Positions 32,321 to 42,617 of a stretch of 64,000 nucleotides of DNA are shown one piece after another. Numbering within the stretch: the stretch's first letter is position 1; the number at the start of each line of letters is the position of its first letter. The DNA is from Zea mays (taxonomy: Eukaryota > Streptophyta > Magnoliopsida > Poales > Poaceae): positions 113,117,789 through 113,181,788 of the forward strand of contig NC_050101.1 of NCBI RefSeq assembly GCF_902167145.1, written 5' to 3'. Position numbers and translations under genes: made by a program. The notes beneath the pieces are model-generated. The model saw only the letters and a list, made by a program, of their open reading frames with translations. It did no database searches and had not been told where the DNA came from.

Positions 32321-32350
32321 CCCGTTGCAACGCACGGGCACTTACCTAGT
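32321..32350 (+). other. Helitron 1 3' hairpin and CTAGT terminus
   Basis: Stem CCCGT(T)GC / GCACGGG with loop AAC (32321-32338), then CACTTAC and CTAGT at 32346-32350. The hairpin is the presumed rolling-circle stop signal. Confidence 0.9.
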
Positions 32351-33110
32351 TTATGATATATACTGATACTAATTATGATACACGGTATAAATTTATGCAA
32401 TTCGATATACTACATAAAAATTTGTTACATGCTGCATGCGCAAAATTACGGTGACAAAAATGTTGGATGAAAGAAAATGGATTGGTATGCAAGGAAACAA
32501 AAAATCGTATTTAATGCTTTATTTCCACCATAAATATAGGATCGCTCCGACAGCCATGCAGTTATGCTCGTCGAGATCAGTTTATAATATATGCTAATAC
32601 TAATTATGCTACACTGTTTAGATATTTATGCAATTCAGTATACTGCGTAAAAATTTGTTACCTGCTGCATGCGAATAAAATTAGGATGACAAAAATGTAC
32701 GATAAAAGAAAATGAATTAGCACGCATGGAAACAAAAATCGTATTTAATGTTTTATTTCCTTCATAAATATAGGATCACTACAATAGTCATGCAGCTAAA
32801 CTCGTTAGAACTAGTTTATGATATATACTGATACTAATTATGTTATACGGTGTATGTATTTATGCAATTAAGTACTCTGTGTAAAAATTTATTTTTTGTT
32901 GCATGCGTACAAATTTAGGATGGCGGGAATGTGCGATGAAAGGAAATGAATTGACATGCATGGAAATAATAAAAATCTTATTTAAATGCTTTATTTCGTT
33001 CATAAATATAGGATCGCTCCAATAGACATGCAACTAGACTCGTTAGAACCAGTTTATATTATGTACTTATACAAATTATGTTACACGGTGTAGGTATATA
33101 TGCAATGCGG
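32351..33110 (+). repeat. Tandem ~235-bp repeats of element X copy 1
   Basis: Units are marked by AAATATAGGATCGCTCC..CAG(C/A)CATGCAG at about 32537, 32771 and 33011. A further unit at 21557 is split by the Helitron. Each continues with TTATRATATA.ACTGATACTAATTATG and TGCAATTC. Similarity between units is high but clearly decayed. Confidence 0.8.
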
Positions 33111-34479
33111 TACACTGCGTAAAAAATCTGGCATGTAGTTGTGTACGCATATCCAGGTTCAAGCATAAAAATCTTAAGTTTTGATCATAAAACCCCTCAG
33201 TTATAAACGTAAATATTGAGCCAATGTGAGAGATTGATAGATCTGGTGGGTTGTATTCACGATCATATTTTTATGCAGATCCAAAAAATATGGGAGTCGC
33301 GTACATGCGATTTCTATTTTTTTGCAGATCCAAAAAATATGGCTGGGAGTTTCCATTGCATGTGCGAAAAATGTAGATGGTATTTTTGTTTCTACTGCAC
33401 GCATGCAAAAAATAGGATGACATGATTCACACAGAGCATAAGTTCTTATACAAAGTCATATAAATACAAATACCGTGTAGCATAATTGATAAAAAACCTG
33501 ATATCAGTTCAACTAATAGCCCCACGGGAATTAGGGACAATTTTTTGCAACATAAAATTGTATTCATCGTCGTTAAAATCATCACTGGAATGTATAAATA
33601 GTGTAAGTAGCAGGCATAAAACATAATCATCGATGGCATAAACATGGATCGGATAGTTCGTCGCCAGAGGACGATCCCAAGCCGCTATATCAAAGGACGC
33701 CGCCGAAGTCACCGGATCGGAGGAGTTGGTCGTCGAATAACACTAGAGACACCCACGCCTTGCGTGGCCGCTATCGCCAGAGACGACCGCGCCTCGCGCG
33801 ACCGCTGGAGCGACCCACACCCCTCGTGGCCACCGCAGCCGATGCCTACCGCTCCTCGCGCAACCGTCGTTGCCACTGGTCCTAGGGTGATACTGCCGCT
33901 CGTCCCCATTGGGAGCATCATCTCCACTTGGCTGCCTGCCTCGGGAGCATCGTCGTCGCTCGATCCCTGGTGGAGTGCCACCGTCGGTCGCCCGCCTTGG
34001 GGTGGCATCGTCGCTGGCCCTCGGGATCGCCACCACTCGCACGACCGAGGGAACCGCCATCACCGATCACACGCCCGAGGGAACAACCGTCGTCGCTAAA
34101 ACCTAATCCCTAGTGGTATGGTGGTGTTTTTAGAGTAGCCCGAACCTGGTTCGACTGAATCGAATGGCACCGTTGAGCCAGGACTTCCTCTAATTATTGG
34201 AAGCACATGTCTCGTAATATATGTGCCCTTATATATATAGGGCAGGTATATTAGAAGCCCTGGACTTCCTATAGTTAGAGGAAGCCAGGCTGACCACCCC
34301 TGCGACCTGGTTCAGCCCGGCGCGCCCACTACACCCACTCGCCAAGCCAGACCGTCGGATGCGCCTCCACCCCACGTCTGTGCATGCAAAAAAGGAAGGC
34401 ATGTATAAGTCAAACACGTTTCCCTACATGAGTGTAAATTTAGAAAAAAGATATGTGATGGTTTATATTTTTAAATGCT

Positions 34480-35070
34480 TGATTTCCTCCATAAATATAG
34501 GATCGCTGCAACAAACATGCAGCTAGACTCGTCAGGACCAATTTATGATATATACTGATACTAATTATGCTACACAGTGTATATATTTATGCAATTCAAT
34601 ACACTACGTAAAAATCTATTACATGTTGCATGCACAAAATAGGATGACAAAAATATATGATGAAAGGAAAATGGGCATGCATGGAAATAAAAAAACGTAT
34701 TTAATGCTTATTTTATCCATAAATATAGAATCGCTCCAACAGCCATGTAGCTAGGCTCGTCAGGACCAGTTTATGGCATATACTGATATTAATTATGCTA
34801 CACGATGTAGATATTTATGCAATTCAGTACACTAGTAAAAATCTGTTACCTGCTGCATGCGCACAAAATTAGGATTACAAAAATGATCGATGAAAGGAAA
34901 TAGATTGGCATGCATGAAAACAAAAAATTGTATTTAATCTTTTATTTTCTCCATAAATATAGGATCGCTCCAACAGCTATGCAACTAGACTCGTTAGAAC
35001 CAGTTTATGATATATACTTATACAAATTATGTTACACGGTATAGTTATTTATGCAATGCTATACACTGCG
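34480..35070 (+). repeat. Tandem ~230-bp repeats of element X copy 2
   Basis: Three units with AGGATCGCT(G/C)CAACA..CATGCAG at about 34499, 34729 and 34962. The first contains the uninterrupted Helitron target CAGGACCAATTTATGATATA. Confidence 0.8.
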
Positions 35071-35260
35071 TAAAAAATCTGGCATGTGGTTCACTGATGG
35101 ACGCATCTCCAGGTTCGAGCGTAAAAATCTTAAGTTTTGAGCATAAAACCCCTTGGTTATAAATGTAAATACCGAGCAAATGTGAGAGGTTGATATCTTT
35201 GGTGGGTTGTATTCATGATTCTATTTTTGTGGTAGTTCCAAAAAATATGGCAGTCACATC

Positions 35261-35401
35261 TAGGGATGGCAATGGGAATTCCCCGTTGGGTTTTGGCTCC
35301 CCATTCCCCGTTTACATCCCCGCGGGGGAGAACCTTCCCCATCCTCTAATGGAGGAATTCCCCGCGGGAAATCAAGGATCGGGGCCCCGTTGCCATCTCT
35401 A
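35261..35401. mobile_element. 141-bp foldback/MITE-like insertion
   Basis: Ends TAGGGATGGCAATGGG and (reverse complement) TAGAGATGGCAACGGG match at 14 of 16 bases. The interior is rich in CCCCG/CGGGG. The corresponding place in element X copy 1 (about 33293-33305) lacks it. A target duplication is not clear. Confidence 0.5.
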
Positions 35402-36047
35402 CTTGCATCCATGGGATATCATTTTTATGCAGATCCAAAAATTATGGCAGATCGTTGGAGATTCCATTGCATGCGCGAAAATTCTGGATGATATTTTTGT
35501 TTCCACTGCACACATGCAAAAAAAGGATAACTTGGTTCACGCAGAGCATAAATTCATATACAAAGTCACATAAATATATACATTGTATCACATAATTGAT
35601 AAAAAAACTAATATCGGTTCAACTAACAGCCCACACAGGAATTAGGGACAGTTTTATGGCAACATAAAATCGTATTCATCGTCATAAAAATCATCACTGG
35701 AATGCATAAATAGTGTAAGTAGCAGGCATAAAACATAATCATCGATGGCATAAACATGGATTGGATAGTTCGTTGCCAGAGGATGACCCCGAGGCCGCTA
35801 GATCAAAGGACGCCGTCGAAGCCGCTGGATCGGAGGAGTTGGTCGTCGAAGGACGCCAGAGCCACCCATGCATCGCGTGCCCGCCATCGCCAGAGACGAC
35901 CATGCCTCGCGCGACCGTCGGAGCGACCCGCGTACCTCGTGGCCACCGCCACCGCTGTCAACGCCTACCGCGTCTCGCACAACCACCGTTGCCACCAGGA
36001 CTAGGGTGCGCCGCCGCCGCCCGTCCGCTTTGGGAGTGCCGTCATCG

Positions 36048-39000
36048 TGTAACACCCTGAATTTGGGGGTATAAAATTTTCTTTCCAATTATCAAACAAA
36101 TTCAGGTGTTACTCTTCTCTCTCTATAGTTTCTCTCTCTCTCTTTTTCTTTTTGGTAGAATTAGCTTAATTAGTGAGGGATTATTTATTTTATTTTGTCC
36201 AAACAATATGAGTCATGAAATGTTGCATCATGTTGAGCTCCAAATATTCTTTGAATTGTTGCACATGTTTGGTTTGGTTTGAATTTGAAACTTCAGTTGA
36301 ATTTGAATTGAAAACCCTGGAGAAAATAAATAGAAAAGCAATTAGAAATTCCTTGGAAAATAGAAAAGCGAATTCAGCCCAAGTCGACCCATTAGGCCCA
36401 GCCCAGCGCGCACCTGCGCTCGCGCACCCTTGGTCCTTGACAGGCGGGTCCCGCCTGTCGGCGCCAACCCTCTCGCTGCTTTGCGGGGCCGACCTGTTGG
36501 CGCCGTTTCTTTTCGCACGCGCTCTCTCTGCCTCGCGGACCCCACCCATTAGCCCGTCCCTAACCTCCCGCCCACGTCCCTCGCCCTGGACGCGCCCACG
36601 TCCACGCGTTCTCCGGCCACCTTTGCACGCCCTCGCCCCTTTAGACCCCGTGCCTCGCTCGCCCACTTCCCCCTGCTCATTTGCGCCCTCAACCGAGCTC
36701 TCTTGCCCCCTCTCACGACCTACGCATGCGACCAGCCAAGCTCCGCCGCTGCTCATCGAAGACCACCGCCGTTCTGCGACCATCGTTGAGTCCCCGCCGC
36801 GTCCGTTGCCCCGGTGAGTTCCGCCTCGCCGTCAGCAACTCGAGGCACCCCTCGGTTCGCGGTCCCAGCCCCTCTGGTTTGCCCGATTCGCGCTCAGCGA
36901 AGTGTTTCCCGTGCAGCCGGAGTCCACCGCCGTCGACCCGGGACTTCATCGCCTCCCCGCCGTCCTATAGGCGTTCTTGGGTTCGCGCTTGTGGTAAGCA
37001 ACCTCCCCGCGCCTCTATTCCTCCGTTTATTGTTCTGGTCCTCGCGCAATTGCTCACCAGAGTAGGTTTGCGCCGCCGCGGGACCTCTCCGCCGCGTTCT
37101 ACGCCCTCTGGTGCACACGCGCCGGCGTGATGCCTACGGTTGTGTTCGCCGTGTGCCCGTGTCGCCCTGAACGCACCTGACCCCTTCCCTAAGCCCCTAG
37201 AGCCCCACCGTGGCCATCCCCCTCGCCTCCGACGAGACCTTGCCGCGAGACCGAGCGGCGCCATCGCACTCATGTCCGGCCACTGGCTGTTGGATCTCTG
37301 GCGTCCGTCCAAGATCTGGCGGTTTAGATTTAATCAAGCAGATCTGATCTTAGCCCTCCGATCCAGATCCGATAGTTCCCCACTCTCTCCCTCCCCCGTG
37401 CCCCTGCCGCTGGTCCTGATCTGTCAGCCCCGCCCTAGTTCGCTAACGCTCCGAGCCCACCTGCCACCGCTCGCCGCGCACCCGCGCCCACGCGCTCGCT
37501 CGCGGATCTAATCTCGGCCATTGATTTTAGATTTAACGGCTGAGCATACCCGATTCCGTTCGCGCGGTAATTTTGTTAAAGAGACCATCAGTTTGTTTGG
37601 AATCAACCCGCCGTCCCTGGTTTTCGCACACAGGCCCCTGTGCTTTTAAATAATTACAGAATTAGACCTAATTTTATATTTTAAACTTCAAAACTTGTTT
37701 ATTTCATATGTTTTTCATATGAACTCCAAATTTAGTGGTTCAAATTGCAAAATGTTCATAAGAATATTCTTTGTTCAAATAAATTATGTTCATCTACAGT
37801 TTGTGTGCTCTAATTTTTGGTCTAAGCTATAGGTTAGTTTATGAATTGATTTATTTATTTAAGAAAATAAGTAAAAAGGAAAACCTTAATTATAATGGAT
37901 ATTTAATCTTGTGAGATTAATAATGCGTATTAGAGGAACTAATCTCTAGTTTAACTTTTAGGTCTCAATAAAATGAATAGAATTAGATTATGTAATCATG
38001 GACTCCTAAATGAGATTAGTTCATCTTATAATGTGATCTCCTTTTTGTTTAATTAATACTTTACCTTTTGAGATGTGTTCCAATGTTTGTACATGATTGA
38101 TGTGCTGTTCATTTGTCATTTGCCAAATGTATTGAATGAATGATCACTTTATTTAGACAACGAGCAACCCATGGTTCCTGAGTGTGTTGCCGAAGATCTT
38201 CCTGAGCAACAACCTGGTGAAGGCAAGTGTCCTCAGACCTATTATGTCCTACATACTTTATAATTCAGTGTCCCGCATTACATTATTGAAACTTAAGGAT
38301 TGACTAGCTTTCTATTTACCTTATCCTTGTTTACCTTTTGGGTTATCATGGTTAGCACTATGCTACTGCTTTACTTTAATCAATGAACATGATGTGAATA
38401 TTATGATACGATGATGTTATCCCGATTACGTTCTTGTGATACTTTAGGGGACTCAGGCTGTTTCCTGAGTACCTCTCCGTAAGGACCTGTTTGGGGAGTG
38501 ACAACCCAGGATAACAGTGCAACCATGAGGGTGGAATGGGACGCCCTTAGCTGATTAATTAGAGGAACCAGAGGAGTAGTTGGCTTCGCTGTAGGGCCGT
38601 CAATGGGGTCTGGGCACAATACTTGCTCTGCTGAGGTTGGTTGCAGAGGTTCTCGATTTGGTTTTGTTAGTCACCCTTCCTTTGGGGAGATGTACTGTGT
38701 TTATCAAACTGGAGAAACCTAACAGACGACTATGACCTCTGGGAAATCTTTGTAAAGGCTACGTAGTGAGACCCTGCTAGGTCACCTTGGTAGTGATCAA
38801 TGGGGATGCTAGAACCCCGGGCAGAATGGGAATCACAACTTGTGGGTAAAGTGTGTGACCTCTGTAGAGTGTTAGAAATTGGTATATCAGCGTGCTCACG
38901 GTTAAGAGCGGCCTTGGGATCCTCTTTGATTAGAAGAACTTTGGTTACTTTTATGATGATGGTTAGTAATGATGGTTATAATTTTGATCTCTGGTATTTC

Positions 39001-39552
39001 CTCTTGGAGGGAGTGCTTTTGGGTAATAACTGGGTTTATTACTAAAATTTGGCTCTACTAATAGTTATAAATACTTGACCAACTAAAAGTAACTGCTTAG
39101 CCTTAACTCCACATACAACTAGTCCGCTTTAGCCAAACGGGACATTTGCCGAGTATGTTGATGTGTACTCACCCTTGCTTTACAAACCACCCCACCCTAG
39201 GTTGTCCCCACTGTACTCAGTGCTCAGGAGGAGATGCTGGCAACATGGAGGACTTTGAAGAGTTTCAGGACTACGATGAGTTCTAGTTTTTTTAGTGGCA
39301 AACCCCCAGTCAGCTGCCTGTGAAGGCCTTATCTACCACGTTTCGTATTTCCGCACTTTGATGTTAAAGACTATGGCTATGCATTAGACTATGTGGATGT
39401 CTTGGACATCTTGATGTAAATAAAGTACCTTTCCACTATTTACTTTGAGCATTGTGTGATGATGTCCAATTATGTAATTAATGTGTACGTGAGTTCTGAT
39501 CCTGGCACGTACATGGTTCATATTCGGTTTGCCTTCAAAACCGGGTGTGACA
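36048..39552. mobile_element. Solo LTR (3.5 kb, TGTAACACCC...GGTGTGACA)
   Basis: Inverted ends TGTAACACCC and (reverse complement) TGTCACACCC, flanked by CATCG (36043-36047) and CACCG (39553-39557), four of five matching. Element X copy 1 has the uninterrupted sequence. The internal phrase GGGTGGAATGGGACGCCC and the length recall long gypsy LTRs of grasses (Tekay/PREM-like; name uncertain). ORFs at 36215-37511 fall in the GC-rich part and are not recognised as genes. No internal gag/pol remains. Confidence 0.7.
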
Positions 39553-39881
39553 CACCGCTTGTCCACCCGCCTTGGGAGCATCGCCATCGCTCGTTCCTGG
39601 TGGAGCGCCATCGTTGGTCGCTCGCCTCGGGGTGGCACCGCCGTTGGCCCTAGGATCGCCGCCGCTCGCACGCTCGAGGGAACCACCGCCATGCTAAAAC
39701 CAAATCCCTAGCGGCATGGGGATGTTTTTATAGCAGCCCGAACCTGGTCCGGCTCGATCAGATTGCACCGTCTGACCTAGGCTTCCTCTAGTTATTAGAA
39801 TCCCAAGGCTCATAATATACAATCTCTCTCTCTCTGTATATATTAATTATCATCCCTTACACCAATTTGGAGGATCGTGAA

Positions 39882-39889
39882 TATAAAAG
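39882..39889 (+). promoter_or_regulatory. TATA box for the 39943 gene
   Basis: TATAAAAG lies 54 bp upstream of the ATG, followed by a pyrimidine-rich CTCCCTCGCCTGCC start-site region. It also lies about 80 bp right of the end of element X copy 2. Confidence 0.55.
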
Positions 39890-39942
39890 CTCCCTCGCCT
39901 GCCTTCCCCAAAATTAAACTCTCGAACTTGCGGCCATTTGCC

Positions 39943-40458
39943 ATGGCTGCCTCCCCACCGCAGTCGGCGAAGCCACCGTGCAAGATTTTCATCAATTGTG
40001 TTGGGGACGCCTTGTTCATCTACGACCTTAACGGTGATTTTGAGGTCTGCGTCTATGGAGTGCGGGTCAAAGAAGCCCCAAGCCTCGTCGAAGTTCTTCT
40101 TCGCCTTCGCAAGGACTGGCATCGGTGGACGTTGTCCCTGGATCGTCTCCAACTGGTATCTCGCTTCGTAGGCCGTCTTGAGGAGGTGGTAACCAGCCTC
40201 CTACCGAAGCTTCAGAAGAACCCCAGAGACCTCGTGGCGCTTCGGAGACTAAGGTCAGTAGGGAGGTCCTTCCACCGTATCGGACGGTGTGAGGATCAGT
40301 TCTCGCTTATGGCGAGAAGGCTCAAAAACTGTCTTCGTAAGATGGCGAAGTTTGTAATCTTTGGTAAGAAGTCGCCAGGCTGGATTGCATTGCGCCGACC
40401 TCGGCTGCAGCGGCAGGTACTGCGCCTTCACAATCGGTACCTCGTTCTGAAGGACTGA
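39943..40458 (+). CDS. Single-exon hypothetical protein, 171 aa
   Basis: Start chosen at 39943 because its context (TTTGCCATGGCTG) is strong and it follows a TATA box at 39882. An in-frame upstream ATG would overlap the TATA region. The product begins MAASPPQSAKPPCKIFINCV, then has a short strand-rich segment (GDALFIYDLNGDFEVCVYG). After that it is mostly helical and Arg/Lys/Leu-rich (LVEVLLRLRKDWHRWTLSLD, RRLKNCLRKMAKF), ending RQVLRLHNRYLVLKD. No signal peptide or membrane segment is evident. I do not recognise the family. The frame is uninterrupted and not low-complexity, unlike nearly all other non-transposon ORFs here. It could be a real small gene, a processed copy, or part of an uncharacterised mobile element. 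Confidence 0.5.
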   Translation: MAASPPQSAKPPCKIFINCVGDALFIYDLNGDFEVCVYGVRVKEAPSLVEVLLRLRKDWHRWTLSLDRLQLVSRFVGRLEEVVTSLLPKLQKNPRDLVALRRLRSVGRSFHRIGRCEDQFSLMARRLKNCLRKMAKFVIFGKKSPGWIALRRPRLQRQVLRLHNRYLVLKD

Positions 40459-41861
40459 GACATTTTTTTGACAAAAGTCTTAGAGGACCAAGACACTTTG
40501 GAGTTGTTTGTTGTTTGGAGGTACTGATATGGTTTGGATTTGTTTCTTGTTTGGTTGATTGACGATATGAATTTGATTGTTCTTCTTGTTCACCTCTGAT
40601 TCAGTTTTATGCTCTGAATGATTTTAGCGACTTGGATACTGTTATGCCTTCCTGGGGACGAGATTTTTGCAATCTCGTATAATTGGTATTGTCATCAATG
40701 CAATTGCTTATAATGGTGGCCTATTTGAAGGATTGGCATCCGGGTAGTTTTGTCTCCCTTCCTGCGTTTCTCGTTTGCTGCTTGGCCTAAAATACATAAG
40801 GCGTGGAGGGAGTAGAGCGACGACGCTGCGGCGGCAGGGTCGTCGGCTCTCAACAAGCACGGTTGCCGACCTCTTCGGTCGCATATCCTTCGAACTTCGC
40901 ACACGCCCGCCATCGACTCCTTCGTCGTCTTGTCTATTTCCACGCCGTCGGCTGGAAGGTATACACACGCACGCCCCGACTCGGTGCTGGATGTGATTTT
41001 ACTCATTCACCGAAGACGCCATCGATAAGCCTTGGCTAAGCAGCATACTAATTTTCCATGTCATTCTGTCAACTCTGATATGTGGGTTTCATTTTTTTAT
41101 TTATTATTGTTATCTTCTCCTTTTGATCCTCATATCATTATAATTTTTCAGGATGTGGGAGTTATAGCTACCCTTTTCCACTTCATGCACTATTACAAAC
41201 ATACCGGTTTGAAACATTATGATATATAAACATTAATTATTAATATTTCTATATTGGGCTAATAATAGATGGAACTTTCCAACGCATGATGCTTCTGCGG
41301 CTTGTCTTAAAGTGTTGTCAAACTGGTCTTAGGCTCGTCTGTGCTTAAACCTATTAAAAAAAGGCCTTGCCATAACACTGGAAGCTAAGCTTCCAAATTT
41401 GTTTAGAGAGGGATATGTATTATCATGTTTCGTTTAACTAATGGAACATGTGTGGAAGACCTGTGTTGGCTTTGTGTTTGTTTCCATCCGCATTGGTTAT
41501 CCTTATTTAGTTTGAAGCGCGTACCTTTGTTATACCCAATTCTGCTTGGTTTGGTGCAGTTTCTGGTGTAGAAATTGTATGCATTCATGGTACAGAAGTG
41601 GAAGAGCTTCTCCACCTAAAACTATTTTTGATCTTCAAGGCCTCTTCATTTTAGTCATTTGGTCTGGGCCCCTCTTTATCTTGGTAACTGCATTTCTCTG
41701 ATCTTCATGTTAACCTGTATCTACATGTGCTTTGGTGGCTAGTAAAGTTGGTGTAACCAAAAGTCATGTTTCCTGGAATTTAGGTGAGACACATTCAGAG
41801 ACGGTTAGATTTTGCTCTTTTGGACCTTTTAGTTACCTATAACATTGTTGCGTACTCCTTC
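40459..41861. other. Intergenic, nothing firm
   Basis: 3' flank of the hypothetical gene, then a short GC-rich island (40800-40990) with short ORFs on both strands and a GT-rich boundary. It becomes AT-rich afterwards. The island could be a lone exon but no protein is recognised. Confidence 0.4.
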
Positions 41862-41950
41862 TGTCCCATTTGTGAAGCACCTATATTTATGCTTTTGTAT
41901 AGTCCTCTCATCTTTTTATCTCAAGTAAATAGGACCAAATTATGACTATA
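41862..41950 (+). repeat. Left remnant of the ~326-bp tandem repeat (target of solo LTR Y)
   Basis: TTTGTGAAGCACCTATATTT through GGACCAAATTATGACTATA matches the units at 54510-54597 and 54830-54920. The last five bases CTATA (41946-41950) are the left target duplication of the LTR that follows. Confidence 0.75.
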
Positions 41951-42617
41951 TGTAAGACTCCAAAATTCTATTATGGATAAATTAGGAAAAACTCATTTCA
42001 TGATTTAATTAAATGTGTTTTCAAATAATAGACTACCTAAAAAGATTCTTATGTGAACTATCCTTTGTGTTAAAGATTTATTCTCCAAAAAAAGAATTAA
42101 GTTAAACTATCTCTTAATATAGATTTTACATAATAAATTATATCCTTTTAAATAAATATGTGAAGATTATAGATTTATTTTATTGTGCTTATAAAAAGTT
42201 GGCTATGTATCTTAATTGTTTTCTTTAATAATTATTATGATAAAAACTCTTACATTAATTATTCCTACTAAGTTTCATTTGTTTCAATAGATAAATTAGT
42301 TAATAAAAATGCTTCGCATTTATGTTGAGTTTTTTTATTTGTTGCAATTTTGTAATTGAAATAGAAATTTAACTTAGCTCTAAATTAGACTAATATTTTA
42401 AATTTAAAATAAAAAGCAGAAAGCGTAGAAGGCCCTTGTGTAATCATAAAGGTGTTCATGTTATAAGTTTCTTGACTATGTTACAAAATTCATATTTACT
42501 TAGTACATAAGTTGTGACCTATCCAAAAGATGACTTTCTACCTTCTGGGATCACAAGTCTTTAGCTTTATATAGGCACTCACCCAAAAGTAAGAATGGAT
42601 GGCTTTGTCGCCTATAG

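Larger units (their letters stand above)
21599..32350 (+). mobile_element. Helitron 1: 10,752-bp non-autonomous Helitron with many captured gene fragments
   Basis: The 5' end is TCTATACTACCTATTAAGGC (21599). The 3' end is a hairpin CCCGTTGCAACGCACGGG (32321-32338), twelve bases, then CTAGT (32346-32350). Insertion is between A (21598) and T (32351), without target duplication. Joining the flanks gives CAGGACCAATTTATGATATA, exactly the uninterrupted sequence in element X copy 2 around 34530-34556. No Rep/helicase gene is seen, so it is non-autonomous. It carries exon pieces of about eleven host genes, introns included, so capture was at DNA level. Confidence 0.92.
21336..34204 (+). mobile_element. 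Element X copy 1 (unclassified repeat, interrupted by Helitron 1)
   Basis: Recognised by comparison with copy 2 (34262-39800). Both start with GGCTTCC/GACTTCC..TAGTTAGAG.AAGCC, then a CCACCYCTGYGACCTGGTYCAG segment, tandem ~235-bp repeats, an AT-rich part, a GC-rich part (33644-34110) and a tail AGCCCGAACCTGGT. They end with CTTCCTCTA.TTATT. Without the Helitron, copy 1 is about 2.1 kb. Each end carries a near-palindrome CTTCC(N10)GGAAG. No coding gene is recognised; ORFs in the GC-rich part are composition effects. Confidence 0.6.
34262..39800 (+). mobile_element. Element X copy 2 (interrupted by a small MITE and a solo LTR)
   Basis: Starts 58 bp after copy 1 ends. Same order of segments as copy 1: CTTCC..GGAAG palindrome (34265-34284), CCACCCCTGCGACCTGGTTC, tandem repeats, GC-rich segment 35756-36047 resuming at 39553, and tail AGCCCGAACCTGGTCC ending with CTTCCTCTAGTTATT. 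Without insertions it is about 1.9 kb. ORFs in the GC-rich part are not recognised as genes. Confidence 0.6.

Noticed and set aside
33644..34113. ORFs in the GC-rich tail of element X copy 1 (and 35756-36088 in copy 2)
   Set aside because: The two copies do not keep a shared frame; sequence is low-complexity CG-rich repeat.
36190..37511. ORFs of 120-200 aa within the solo LTR
   Set aside because: GC-rich composition with opposite-strand shadows of equal length; no domain seen and located inside an LTR.
40695..41039. Gene on either strand in the GC-rich island right of the hypothetical gene
   Set aside because: Frames begin without a good ATG or are low-complexity; no homology recognised.
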